A stretch of 64,000 bases of DNA from Papilionanthe hookeriana x Papilionanthe teres (taxonomy: Eukaryota > Streptophyta > Magnoliopsida > Asparagales > Orchidaceae). Shown piece by piece: positions 1 to 11,327 of the stretch. Every line of letters begins with the position of its first letter. Within the stretch, counting starts at the first letter, position 1. The position numbers and the translations under genes were made by a program. Below the pieces are notes generated by a model, which saw nothing but the letters and a program-made list of their open reading frames with translations, ran no database searches and had not been told where the DNA came from. The DNA lies in the NCBI GenBank assembly GCA_022702705.1, contig CM040424.1, positions 141,161,665-141,225,664 on the forward strand. Direction: 5' to 3'.

Positions 1-3000
1 ATTTATTGGAATTAAAATACTCAAAACAAGTAACTCGAATTTGAAAAATCAATAACTTTTCATAGGATGGCCTCCGACTTTGGAAAATTCAGTGAATGTT
101 CCCAAATTCGGAGGCTTCAAAAGCCCTATGGTCTCATGCCTTGGTGAATTGTATGCATGCATGGAGAATTAAAATAATGCAGAGAGTAAATAAATTATAA
201 AAAATAAAATACTTGATGAAATTAAATTATTTCTTTTCCACATTATTCTCCTCTCGTTCACCGAGCAAGAGGGTATTTTTATTTTATTTTTCCGATTTTT
301 CTACACAGAGATATGAATTTTCGAAGTTTAGGGAATTAAATAAATAGAAAAATATCCTAATTTTCTATTTATCCACGCGACGCCGCGTCAACCCTGGGCA
401 GCCTCCGAACGCACACGCGTCGCGCTCCCATTCGACGCCGCCACCCGAGCCGCCAGCCCGGGCCCCGCGGTTCTCGTACCGTCTCCCGGTCCGACGCCAT
501 CCAAGCCGTTCGTCCGCACGTGTATCGAATGGACTCGCATCCGTTCATCATCCCCGAGCGTCCTCACCCGAGAGCCGTCCACACTAAATCCCTAAGATCT
601 CACTCGATACTCAATGGATTTTTATGTTCTTATGTTTCCATGGATTCGTCTCAAGAGACGAACACATCTATACGTTAACATGCATCGAAAATAAGGCATT
701 TGAAATGGAGAATCTCCGTAGCTCCGGGATGAAGAATTAGCTCATACCTTTGCTCGCAGAAGTGTGGCTTCAATCCGAGAGTTGTTGCACCTTCGATCGG
801 ATCCTAAGCAAGCTCCGCATGAAGTCTCCCGGTCTCGTGAATTGTCCGGATGTGATTTCGACCAAGCCCGATCACAAAGCTTGGAGGCTCGGAGCAACCG
901 GGTGGCCTCGGAGATGGGGCTTTTGCCGGTGGACACCTTCCCTCGGTCCGGTGAAGGTGTAGAACCAATCAATTTGGGAATTGGCTCACCGTGGAGAAGT
1001 GTCCCGGTTTTCGGTGGAATTTCAACTCGAAATCGAGCTCACAGAGGAGAAATGGCAGGGGGATCTCACCTGGAATCAAGTGATCTCTGTATGGGGAGGA
1101 GTCCGGAACAATTTTGGCGCAGTTTTGGCAAGGTTTGTGCTTATGCTTTTTTCATGGCCGAGAGAGGCGGAGTTTAAGTCAGAGAGGGCGGAGGGCCTCC
1201 CGTGGGGAGCCGAGGCATGGGATCACCTGCTCGGTGAGGAGAAGAACAGCCATGGTGACCACTAGTGCATGGGGCAGCTCAAGCAAGTGAGAATTTCAAT
1301 GTCGGCTCACATGCGAGCTCTCGGCCATGGTGTTTTCCTGCGGCCCGGTGGCCGGCCGGCTGGCATTGGTCACCATCTCGGTCAGTGGAGGTCGTGGTCT
1401 GGGCAATGGTGAAGTCAATCGGGCTTGGACATGTGTAAAGTGTTTGAATTAAAATGGAATGGGAGAGGGTCATTTTGGCTTAAATTGGTCACCCCATTGG
1501 TTTGGGTTGGGTTCACCTCCCCATGGCTCGGTCTTGGGCCGAGAAGATCGATTAGGCTAGCATGGTCAAGAGGTGGTGATGTCCTTATCCAAGAATATTT
1601 GGATTAAATCTTGGTTAAGGGGAGACATGCTTAAGGCTAATGACTTTTAGGAGATGGTTAAAGGACCTCCTCCTTTTGCCCAAAATGGCATGGTGACATG
1701 TAAAGAGGCTCTCATGGCTTGCATATGGCTTGTGCATGGCTCCATGGCTCCATTTGGCTTGGGAAAAGGTTGGGTCAATTTCATAAAAATGGGTTTTAAG
1801 AATTTTGGATATTTTGGGGTGATTTGGCATGTGGCTTGATTTGGAATTATTTGATTGATGATTTTGGAACTTAGGGACAATTTTGATTAAATGGATGATG
1901 AAAGGAAGTGTCATGTGGGCTTTGGATGAATTTGGGCTTTGAATCTAAGGGAGTGGCTTTTAGGAAACTTTAAGGGAAATGGGCTTTTGATTTTAGGATG
2001 GGCATTTGGGTAAAAATTTTGTGAAGAACTTTGTCAAATAAATGTCATAATTGGTTTAGGGATGTTCTATGAAGGGCTTGGAATCAATTTGATGTGATTT
2101 GGAGTCGAATTGGTTCGAATTTGAGTTTATTCTGTAAGTGGGCCTATGTAGGTCCAAGTGGGCCAAGTTGGGCTAATGTTGGGCTAGAGTTGAAATTGAT
2201 GTAAAATCAATGTTGAGAAATGTTTATGGGGGTGTTTCAAATAGGTTTTGGCTTTGGTTGGGCTTTGATTTTGGGGTTCGGGCTCATTCGGGTTAGGTTC
2301 GGGTTTAGGTCAAAATTGGGCCTTTTGGTTTCGGGTTGAATTTGAGTGGGGTTTGGGTCTAAATTTTGGGCAAATCATGTTAGTGTTTTGTTTGTGGGAA
2401 TGTTAAGGAAGATTTAGAAAAGATTTGGGGTTAATTGGAATTGAGTTGGGTGAGTTCGGATTAGGTTTAGGTCATGGGTCCAAATCGGGCTTTAAGGTCA
2501 AAAGTGAGATCGATCCAAATGTCAATCAAATTGGGCTTGGATTTGGTCTAGATTGGTGTTGGGAATGTTGAATTGAAGTTTAGAATTGAATTGGACCAAA
2601 ATTGGGGTCAATTGGGTAGGTTTGGTTCGACATCGGGTTCACTTAGGGTTAAAATGGGTCAAATCGGGGTTTTCGACAAAAGTAGGGTAAATTGACAAAA
2701 TTGGCCCATGGTGTAGTTGGAAAAAATGAAATTGGGAATATTTGGGATTTTCTGGAATTTTCTGGGAATTTTCTAAATTTTTGGATTTTTAGGCCAAGAG
2801 GGGTATTTTGGGTATTTGGAGGGTATTGGGAGGTATTTTTAGAATTTTTGGTATTTTTGGGTATGGATGATCAGTTTAAGTGATGTGGAAATGTTTGGGA
2901 ATGATTTTGGAGAATTTTGGGTGATTTGGAAATTTTTTGAGAATTTCGGTAATTTCGTGGTTTTGGGTAGTTAAGCGGTGTAGTGGTCCCGTGGGTCAAA

Positions 3001-3585
3001 AATCGAAAATTGGAAAATTGAAAATTTGGAAAATTGAATATCGGGTGAATTTGAGTGGAGTGAAATCATTTTGGTTGAGCCATGAAGCCATATCAAGCCC
3101 ACATGAGCCATGAAGGGACTCATTCGAGGCATTCACTATGTTGTTCCTAACCCGCTGACCCAAAGGCTTAGTGGGTTAAGGACCATCCATGTGAATCACC
3201 TACATGAGTCGTGAGGTCAAGTTAGGTATGGGTGTGGTTTCAGGAGGTATGTGGAAGTGTAGTGTGCAGTGTAGTGTATAAGTGTGGTGTGTGTAAGTCA
3301 GCCCCTTCACTGCACTGTGCCACCTGTAAGGCGCTCCCAAGTGCCAAAGAGTCCTATAGGAACTCATCCTTTAAACTTCCACATTCGATTTCAACCCTCT
3401 AGGTGATTAGGGGTTCACAGTCAAGTTTGTGGAGTTTGCAGGAGTTTAGAAGTGGTTTGAATTTCTAAAAGGTGGGTCCCAATTCTAGTCCTCTAAGATA
3501 GTCAAAGGAAAAGCCTAAGGCTAGATCCTAAGTACTAAAGAGAAGAAGAGAAGACCTCATCAAAAATGAGGTCAACAAGTAAATT
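1..3585. repeat. Repeat A, left copy (family unknown)
   Basis: There is no convincing gene here. The segment contains GC-rich islands (about 375-600 and 750-1400) followed by a long G/T-rich stretch full of GGGTT, TTGGG and AATTTTGGG words (about 1900-3080), and then a unique-looking end. The part from about 2080 to 3585 has a diverged direct copy at about 14260-15370. The clearest shared portion is the end: the stretch around 3350-3585 aligns with about 15150-15365 (ACTCATC, CCTCCACA, AGTGGTTT, TCTAAAATAGTCAAAGG, AAAATGAG words in the same order). Both copies lose similarity at the same point. Several short open frames occur in the GC islands but none has a recognisable domain. It may be a long LTR or untranslated part of another retroelement, but no terminal structure was found. 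Confidence 0.5.
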
Positions 3586-3594
3586 TTGTAGATG

Positions 3595-5540
3595 TTAGAC
3601 TATCTAGTAATCAAGTCTAGGAGTTCTAGCCTTCTATTCATTTCAAAAATGACTGTAGATTGTCCTATTAAGGCACTTAAAAATATTACATGAAAAGAAG
3701 TTTATGAGAACACTACTAGTAAAGATGCTAATCCATACATATAAGTTTAGAAAATTAATTAAGTTTTATCTTTAGGTTTGTCCAAGTGAAGTCAATTTTT
3801 TATTAGGCATCTATTCAAGCTTCTCCTCACTTTTTCTTTTCTTTTTCTTCTTTTTCTCTTTTTTTTACATTTGCTTTTTGCTTTTTTCAAGTTAGGATTA
3901 CTATATCTAGATAGCCTTTAATAATTTTGAACTTCACACTTTTCACCCTAAATTTGAAACTTACTACAATCCTTTATCTTATACGCATTTCTTTAGCTTA
4001 ATATTAATTAATCATAGAGTCTCAATCCTTTCCTTTTACATAAAATTTTAGGATTCTTAATACTTCAAACATACAGTTTTTCTTGCTTTGAATAGTTAGC
4101 TATAGTCATATTCTCTTATACCAAATATCTTAGCCTACAAAATTACTTTTCAATACCAAATACTTTCATTCAAGTCTACTAAAGTACTTAAATAAAATCA
4201 AAATACAATTATCTGAAATTGAGCTCTATCACAGAAAATCATGTTAATAATTTTCAAAATACTTTTAAATAAGAATAACTAATAGTTAATTCTTTACCTC
4301 CTCGAAACTTAAATTTGTTAATATTAATACAATTAACATGGGTTGAAAGAAAAGATATAAACATATATAACTCATACCTCAATATGTTAGGCTTTTCATA
4401 CCTTTGAGTTTAGGAAGGTCTTCTTCATAATTTAGAATAGTGGGACTGAAATAATTAAGAGCATTTCTACAGATAAATATATGTTAGAAATTTGCAAGGG
4501 AAGAAGTTCGAAATCTTCAAACATAAAACATCAACTAAACACATAACACATTAATATCCAACTGTTACAATCACAGATTAAACTAACAGACTAAATACAA
4601 TCACATCATATCCATCACCATTCAACATAAAGTTCACAGCAAACACATTCAAATACAAATTACATCACAAATACAAATCACAGAGTCTCAGGTACATCAC
4701 AAATACATCAACAAATACAAAATGCAATGAAAATAAAAATACTAAACTACCAATCATCATCTACAGAAGCTCCACCCTCATCAGGTACATCAGGCTGGTA
4801 TGGAGTGTACTCAGGGTATGTAGGGAATACAGAACTAGTGCCTCCCCTAAAGTATCTCATATGTGCGTCATGATAAGCTATTTCATATTCTCACCACCGC
4901 ACTTGATAATCATCATTTATTCTATTCCTTGATTCTAGTCCCTTTACTCTGGTGTTCAATTTTTCTAACTGATCCATAACATCATGAAAAGTAAGTTCCC
5001 TAGATGTAGATGGTCTCTCATGACTAGAAGAAGGTTCATCAGCTTTCTTACTCCATTTCCATCCTACATGGGCTTCATAGGTTTTCAGATTTAGTTTACT
5101 TATTGGCTTCAGGGGAAGGACTACCTCATCATTATCTTCAGTTGCTACACCTGACTGAATACACAAGGCATGAATCAGGCTGGGGTGTCCTAGTCCACTT
5201 ATAGTCTCTCTTTTTGAATTTATCAAAATACTCTTATGAATAATAGCTCCAATATTAATATTCTTCATGTTCTGAGTACATTAATTCATAATAGCTCTAT
5301 CTACAGTAACCTCGCTGTGATGGCTGGTAGGAAAAAGTCTTGCTGAAATGAAATAATGCCAAACTTTCAATACAGGATTCAGTGTAGAAAAGGGGAAGTT
5401 AACTTTTTCATTTCTGTTTAATCTTCCATTCTCCTTTTCCATCATTCAAATAGTTCATAACCATATCCAATGCTTCATTAGTAACAGGAAAATTTTCATA
5501 TTCACACAAGAAAGGTTCTCTCAACTGATAAAATGTAATG
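3595..5540 (-). mobile_element. E0: truncated Athila-like Ty3/gypsy fragment, minus strand
   Basis: Minus-strand fragment of the same retrotransposon family as E1, E2 and E3. Reading the minus strand it contains most of ORF B (5540 to 4747), then the 3' noncoding region with a polypurine-like TTTAAGTTT word near 4310 and an A/G-rich tract (3830-3890 on the plus strand it reads as a T/C tract). It stops at about 3600, before the terminal polypurine tract and LTR that the family should have. At its other end it is cut inside ORF B, exactly where the plus-strand E1 pol begins. The noncoding part aligns with 11500-12450 of E1 in inverted orientation. Confidence 0.8.
4747..5540 (-). pseudogene. 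E0 ORF B: plant transposon-type ORF downstream of pol, truncated
   Basis: C-terminal two thirds of ORF B. The N-terminal part begins inside the family motif INVFYQL and runs through the WHYFIS block, the D-R-A-I-M-N block and SGLGHPSLIHALCIQSGV (about residues 30-47 of the stretch starting at 5268). A predicted coiled coil follows (LEKLNTRVKGLESR), then a Pro/Asp-rich acidic tail ending DDDW at 4747. Two in-frame stops are visible, one near 5284 and a TGA at 4888-4890; otherwise the frame is open. The conserved block resembles the family often labelled putative plant transposon protein, which occurs after pol in Athila-type elements. That family assignment is from memory. Function is unknown. 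Confidence 0.7.
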
Positions 5541-7720
5541 GAATAGAAGTTTTTATGGATGATTTCTCTGTATTCGAGACTTCATTTAAAATTTTCCTAG
5601 AAAACTTAGCAAAATTTTTGGAGCTCTGCAAAAAAAAAATTTAGTTCTGAATTGAGAGAAATGTCAATTTATGGTTGCAGGAGGAATTGTGCTTGGGCAT
5701 AAAATTTCTGAATATGGTATGGAGGTCGATCCTGCTAAAATTAGAGTGATTAAGAGTTTGCCGCCACCCACTACCGTGAGAGAGGTGAGGAGTTTCTTAG
5801 GACAGGCTGGATTTTACAGGCGATATATTAAAGATTTTTCTAAAATTACCAAATCTTTGTGCCGACTTTTAGAAAATGATAGAAAATTTGATTTTTGATG
5901 TTGAATGCTTGAGTGCTTTCGAATTATTGAAAGAGAAATTAATCACTGCACCTATAATTGTTTCACCAGATTGGGAGAAACCATTTGAACTTATGAGTGA
6001 TGCGAGTGATTATGCGATCGGAGTAGCATTGGGGCAAAGGCATGATAATGTTTTCAAAGTCATTTACTATGCTAGTAAAATTCTTAATGAGGCTCAAATT
6101 AATTATACCACTATTGAAATAAGTTATTAGCTATAATATTTACTTTTGAAAATTTTAGACCTTATTTAATTGGAGCTAAAAGTATTGTGCATACAGACCA
6201 TTCGGCTATCAAATATTTAATGCAAAAGAAGGATGTGAACCTGGATTAATTAGATGGATCCTTCTTCTAAAAGAATTTGATTTTATGATAGTTGATAGAA
6301 AGGGAGCTGATAACCAAATAGCTGATCATCTGTCAAGATTAGAGTATGATAAATTATCTGAATTTGAGAAGTTACAGAAACTTTCCCTGATGAACAACTT
6401 TATAATATTATGGGATGCAATTTGCCTTAGTATGCTGATATTGTGAATTATATTGTAAGTGATATTGTAATATCTGATTTAACAAGGCAACAACAAAAGA
6501 AGTTTAAATATGATGCAAGATTTTATTTTTGGGATGAGGCCTATCTATAAAAACAGTGTAAGGATCTGATTATTAAAAAATGTGTGCCACAAGAAGAAAT
6601 GAATTTCATTATTTAACGATGTCATGATTCTGAATTTGGTGGTCATTTTGGTGTTGATAAAACAGCTTTTAAGATTTTACAATCTGGATTTTATTGGCCT
6701 ACTCTTTTTAGAGATGTTTATAAATATATTAAATCATGTGATCGATGTCAGAGAGTAGGTAATGTCGCTAGAAGAAATGAGATGCCTCTAAATTATAATT
6801 TGGAAGTTGAAATTTTTTATGTATGGGGATTAGATTTTATGGGACCATTTACTCCTTCATTTGGAAATTTATATATATTGGTTGTCGTTGATTATGTCTT
6901 AAAATGGATTGAAGCTATTGCTTTACCTAGATATTATGCTCGGATTATTTCAAAAATTTTAAAGAAAAATATACTTACAAGATATGGAATGCCGAGAGTG
7001 ATCATAACTGATGGTGGAACCCATTTCAGGAATAATCAAATTAAGAGATTGATTGAGAAATATAATATTATTCATTGAATCTCTACTGCTTATCATCCCC
7101 ATACTAGTGGTTTAGCAGAAGTGTCTAATCGAGAAATTAAAAGAATTTTGAGAAAACTGTGGATAATCATAAATTAGATTGGTTTGCTCGATTAGATACC
7201 ACTTTATGGGCTTATAGGACTGCTTTTAAAACTCCTATTGGAATGTCTCCTTACAGATTAGTGTTTGGTAAGACTTGTCATTTACCGGTTGAATTGGAGC
7301 ATAAAGCATATTGAACGATAAAAGAGTTGAATTTTAATTTGAAAAATGCTGGAGAAAAAAGATTTATGCAATTGAATGAATTAGAAGAGATTAGAAATGC
7401 ATCTTATCACAATGACATGATCTATAAAGAGAAAATGAAATTGTGGCATGATCGGAAGATATTGATAAAGAAATTGGAATTTGGATAAAAAGTTTTGTTA
7501 TACAACACAAGATTGAAGTTATTTCCTGGAAAGCTCAAGTCTAGATGGTTAGGACCTTTTATAGTTGTAAAATGTCATTCTTTTAGAGCCGTTGATATTA
7601 AAGATCCTGATACTGCAAAGATTTTCAATTAATGGGCATCAATTAAAGCCTTACTTTGACGGGTTTCAACTGACTTCAAAGAGGTTTTAAAACTGAGTCA
7701 TCTCGATTAATTGTATGGAT
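5540..7720 (+). pseudogene. E1 pol remnant: Athila-type reverse transcriptase, RNase H and integrase
   Basis: Decayed Ty3/gypsy polyprotein that begins inside reverse transcriptase. The catalytic FMDD is at 5552-5563 and is followed by the GIVLGHKIS and FLGQAGFYRRYI blocks. RNase H follows, with the DASDYAIG motif (about 6000) and TDHSAIKYL with ADHLSRL (6190-6345). Integrase has the zinc-binding H-H-C-C region (about 6620-6755), LDFMGPF (6830), ITDGGTHF (7005-7030) and GLAEVSNREIK (7110-7140). The frame slips by one base in the A-run at 5630-5639 and shifts again near 5880. At least eight in-frame stops are present. Order RT-RNase H-IN makes it Ty3/gypsy, and the sequence resembles the Athila lineage: there is no chromodomain and two ORFs follow pol. 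Gag, protease and the 5' LTR are missing. Confidence 0.92.
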
Positions 7721-7721
7721 T

Positions 7722-7768
7722 GTCGGGCTGACGACGTTAAACCAAGCGCTTCATGGGAAGCAACCCAT
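7722..7768 (+). other. Conserved post-pol box of Athila-type elements
   Basis: Just after the integrase end lies a stretch reading GTCGGGCTGACGACGTTAAA, then AAGCGCTT and GGGAAGCAACCC. A very similar box follows pol in E2 (minus strand, about 55460-55508, GTCGGGCTAACGACCTTAAA). From memory this box is found just after pol in many plant Athila-type elements. Its role is not known to me. Confidence 0.55.
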
Positions 7769-7934
7769 ATGTATCTTTGTGGTATGTTTGCTTGTTTGTT
7801 GTAGTTTTGCTTTTTAGATAGTTATTTTTGAATCATAATTGCTCCTAAATACTTTTAAAATTGATAAATGTTAGATCGAATTGAGATATTGGAATATTTT
7901 GAGTCAAATGAATTTCGGTGAGAATTTTTTACCA

Positions 7935-8022
7935 CTGGTGCCGGCGGCTCCAGAATGGGCGCCGCCGGCGCCTAATCACAGAGAAGTTGCTGAACTTACA
8001 GGTTTGAGCACCGCCGGCGCCC
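7935..8022 (+). repeat. GGCGCC phrase cluster before ORF A of E1
   Basis: Three GC-rich, nearly palindromic phrases in otherwise AT-rich DNA: 7935-7952 (GGTGCCGGCGGCTCC core), 7958-7972 (GGCGCCGCCGGCGCC) and 8008-8022 (GCACCGCCGGCGCCC). Equivalent phrases lie before ORF B and in the LTR, and in the sister copies E2 and E3. Confidence 0.85.
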
Positions 8023-8214
8023 GAAAGCTGTTGACAATTTTTTGAGTTTTAATATGTGAGTTTTGGCAGTTTTGAGCGGGATCTTCGTCCTTATAACTCC
8101 CTAAACTCCATTTTAGACTTCCTAACTCCAGAAAAATGAAAACTACCATTCCCAATTCGCATCCCATGGATTCCTACTCTATAGAAACCCCTCGATCTTG
8201 TATTTTTAACCGAA

Positions 8215-9330
8215 GGAAGTTTATAAGTTTCGAGGTGAAGCGATTGTTCAACAAAGTGATGATGAAGAGGAGGATTATCTAGGAAAGAGGCTTCATAAAT
8301 CGAGGTATGGATAATCCTACTACTAGAATTAAAGAGATAATTAAGGAGAGACTTTGGAAAGTACTTTGCCACACTACCACTGTCATAGTTGTTCCGGTCG
8401 TGAAAGAATTATATGCAAATCTTCACAGGATCAACCAAGGGTTCGTATTTGTGTGAGGTAGGTTTGTGCAATTCACTCTTACAAAAATTAATGATCTATT
8501 TATGATTGAGAATGTACCTATTTGTCATTATTCTAATTTCAATGCCACAAGTGATAATATGAATAATGTGTATCGTTATTTGACAAATGAGAATGAGGAT
8601 TGGGAAATTAGAGAAAATGGATATATTAGTTTCCCATCTGCATCTCTAAATCCAGTGTCAAAGCAGTGGCATTACTTTATATCGGCAAAGTTATTTCCAA
8701 CATTGAAGATTAGCAAGGTAACAAAGGAAAGTGCCATTTTAAATTTTTGTATTCAAACCGGGAGGTCGATTGGCATTGGTAATATAATTGTGAAATCAGT
8801 TTTGAGATTAATTGTTCATGGATCTAAATATAGGCTTGGACACCGTCCACCATATTTATGTTATGTAGTCAATCACAAGTTCCATATGAGAGTTGGGAAA
8901 AGGTTCTTCTTCCATGGAGGCCTTTTTATCCAACTAATCCTTATGGCTACCAAACAGTGGGAGATGAAGATGATATGAATTTGCTTGCTGATCAACCAAC
9001 ACAGACTTCACAACTGATTCAACCCAATTTCTTGAAAGTTCCAAAATGATATTAAAGAGGATCAAAAAGTTGGAGAAAGAGGTACAAAACATTATGAATG
9101 CAATCAATAACATTTCTGATTTATTCAATCATATAGATTGGATGATGAAGGAACAAATTAATCACACTTGTCGAATTGAGATGGGCTTGATTAATCTGAT
9201 GAAGAATGTTGTGATTGCTGAGGATTCATCTGACGAATTCTCATTTCATCCATTCTACAATTTGTTCGTGCATCTGCAATCGATTGGAGACATCAGAGGA
9301 GAAGATAGTTCTGAAACCGATGTGGAGTAA
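8215..9330 (+). pseudogene. E1 ORF A: first downstream (envelope-position) ORF
   Basis: Decayed ORF lying about 0.5 kb after pol. It is related to ORF B: both contain an ELYxN block, an FTxxxIN block, a W-E-I/K-I plus WHYFIS block (about 8660-8680), a T-x-x-x-AILNxCIQ block (8730-8750) and a short GHR/GHP block. The best open part is 8466-8978; a frameshift near 8870-8890 moves the frame, and the last part (9046-9330) is open again. The C-terminal part starting KRIKKLEKEVQNIMNAI has heptad-like spacing and should form a coiled coil, followed by an acidic end. The position after integrase matches the envelope-like gene of Athila-type elements, but I see no clear signal peptide or membrane segment, so envelope function is unproven. 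Confidence 0.75.
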
Positions 9331-9727
9331 GTATTGGATTCTATTTATGTTTGTTGTGTGTTTAGTTTACTTTGCTTAATTTTGCTTAGTGTGTGTGGTA
9401 TTTACTTTGCTTTGCTTTGTAATTTGAATTTAGATTTGGATATGCTTACTTTCATTGTGTGCTTAGATTTTAGTGTTTGCTTATCGTTGTGTACTTACAG
9501 CAATAAACATCTAAGAGTTGTTGGTTTGGTTTGAATGAACATATTTGTGTTTATTTGTAACTTGGATTTTATATAATAAAATATGTTGTGTATTGTTTGT
9601 GTAAAGAATTGTGTTAATTATTGCTTGTGAGATGAAGTAGATGCTTATTAAAGTGTTAAACATCATTGTAGAAGTCGAAGCGATCGAAATTACGAAAAAA
9701 ATTTTGGACCGAGAAAAATTTTTAGAC

Positions 9728-9820
9728 TGGCGATGCAGGCGCCCAAATTAAGAGAGTTTGGCATTTTTTTATAAAATAGAGCACCGCCGGTGCCCTATCG
9801 AGCGTCGCCGACTCCCAAGT
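9728..9820 (+). repeat. GGCGCC-type phrase cluster before ORF B of E1
   Basis: Three related phrases: about 9728-9742 (GGCGATGCAGGCGCCC), 9781-9796 (GCACCGCCGGTGCCC) and about 9802-9817 (GCGTCGCCGACTCCC). They are less perfect than those before ORF A, and most differences are C to T or G to A, as expected after decay of methylated sites. Confidence 0.75.
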
Positions 9821-9994
9821 ACAGAAAATCACTGAAAACCCTTTATTTTGCGATTTTGAACCTGGGACCCGCGGATTTATTCATTGCTTTCGTCTTCCTC
9901 CTCCATTTTTGTGATTTTGAAGACCTAGGGCTTGCTAGATCTCGGCTTTGAAGTGATTTCAAAGCTTTTCGAGACCAGATCTACACTTCTCTTG

Positions 9995-10192
9995 GTAAGA
10001 GCTTCACTTTAAGTTAAAAATTTTTTATTTTCACCATGGAAATATCTTACATTACTTAGGTTGGCTTTTTTGGATTTTTAAAGAGATTTTGAGATTTCCA
10101 TGATGAAATTTGCTCTTACTTGTTTAGAAAAGTATTTGGAGTTTGTTACATTGTGAATTTGGAATTTATTAGAATTTTCTTACAAATTTTAG
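9995..10192 (+). other. Candidate intron in the leader of E1 ORF B
   Basis: A donor-like CTTG/GTAAGAGCTTCAC sits at 9991-10004 and an acceptor-like ACAAATTTTAG/AAATTCAC at 10185-10200; the ORF B start codon follows at 10213. The donor word GGTAAGA-CT-ACTTTAA is conserved in E2 (minus, at 53273) and E3 (minus, at 60400). E2 also keeps an acceptor (TTTCTAG, ending 53080), giving an intron of almost the same length. E3 has lost the acceptor AG. Splicing of envelope-region transcripts is known for some plant envelope-class retroelements. Here it is an inference. Confidence 0.45.
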
Positions 10193-10212
10193 AAATTCAC
10201 AAGGCTCCAAGG

Positions 10213-11327
10213 ATGAATAAAGGGAGGATAAAATTGGATTTTGATGAAGAAAAATTCGTTAATATTAAAGCGCAATTTCACTTTAACTCTTACCTTTACA
10301 ATAAGAAGTGTATCCAGGATCGAGCTTTTGATAATCCTGGTAGATCTGTAGAACAGTTAATTGCAGATCGGAACTGGGAACAATTTTATTATTTTACTAC
10401 GAATACTGTTGTGGGAGTTGTTAGAGAGTTGTATGTAAATGTGCCCTGGACTGAGACTGAGTATGTGTTAGTTAGAGGAAAAATGGTTGAGTTTACTCCT
10501 CAGAGTATTAATGTCTTCTATCAGACTCAGGAACCATTTGTTTGTGAATATGAAAACTTTGATACTCGAGAGGCAAATATGAGAGAATTGATTGCTTTCT
10601 GATGGATGGAAGAAGGGAATGGAAAATAAGTCAAAAATGGATGATTCACTTCCCCGCTTCCACATTGAATGTTGCATCAAAAGTTTGGCACTATTTCATC
10701 TCTGTAAGACTATTACCTTCTTATCACCACAGCGAAGTTACAAGGGATAGAGCAATTCTGAATTATTGTATTCAAAAGATGAGAAAGATTAATATTGGAG
10801 CTATTGTCTACAAGAACATTCAGACTATTGCTAGAGGCGAGACCACTAGTGGATTAGGGCATCCTGCCTTGGTTCATGCTCTGTGTGTTCAGTCTGGAGT
10901 GGATTTCAACAGTTCTAAAGAAGTGGCTATACCGCTGAGACTAATTACAAAGACTATTATCCGTACTTATGAGTCTCATGTGTGAGCCCGAGTTGAGATT
11001 AGGAGTACTGATATTCCTACTACAAGTTATGATGTTCCATCTACATCTGAGTCGCCTACCTTATCTGATATTATGGAGCAACTGAGATTACAGAGTGCCA
11101 GTGTTGATAGACTCCATGGTAGGATGGATGTGCTTGAGGCCAGGATTGATGTGAATGAAGATTATTTGAAGAGGAGAGTTGAGTTCGATATTGCCTATTA
11201 TGATGCTCAAGTCAGATTTATGAGGGGGGAGTCTGATGTGATATTTCCTATTTGCCCTAGCAATACACCGTATAGACCTGACCCTGCTGATGGCTCTGTT
11301 GATGATCCTGGTGATGAAGATTGGTAG
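10213..11327 (+). pseudogene. E1 ORF B: second downstream ORF, globular domain plus coiled coil
   Basis: About 370 codons. I start it at the ATG at 10213 because the preceding bases hold a candidate splice acceptor and the family homology begins here. The conserved blocks are RELYVNVPWTETEYVLVRGK (about 10425-10485), FTPQSINVFYQ, FPASTLNVASKVWHYFIS (about 10650-10700), RAILNYCIQKM, and GLGHPALVHALCVQSGV (about 10855-10905). A predicted coiled coil follows (DRLHGRMDVLEARIDVNEDY, 11108-11167), then EFDIAYYDAQVRFMRGE and a Pro/Asp tail ending DEDW. One frameshift (about 10598) and one in-frame TGA (10983-10985) break it. It resembles the putative plant transposon protein family. It is related to ORF A of the same element. 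No membrane segment is evident; function unknown. Confidence 0.8.

Noticed and set aside
764..1265. Overlapping plus-strand frames of 94 to 137 codons in the GC-rich island
   Set aside because: They overlap in different frames, have no recognisable domain, and open frames are expected by chance in GC-rich DNA.
8215..11327. Calling ORF A or ORF B a true envelope glycoprotein
   Set aside because: Only the position after pol fits; no signal peptide, membrane anchor or cleavage site could be seen, and the coiled-coil architecture fits other roles.
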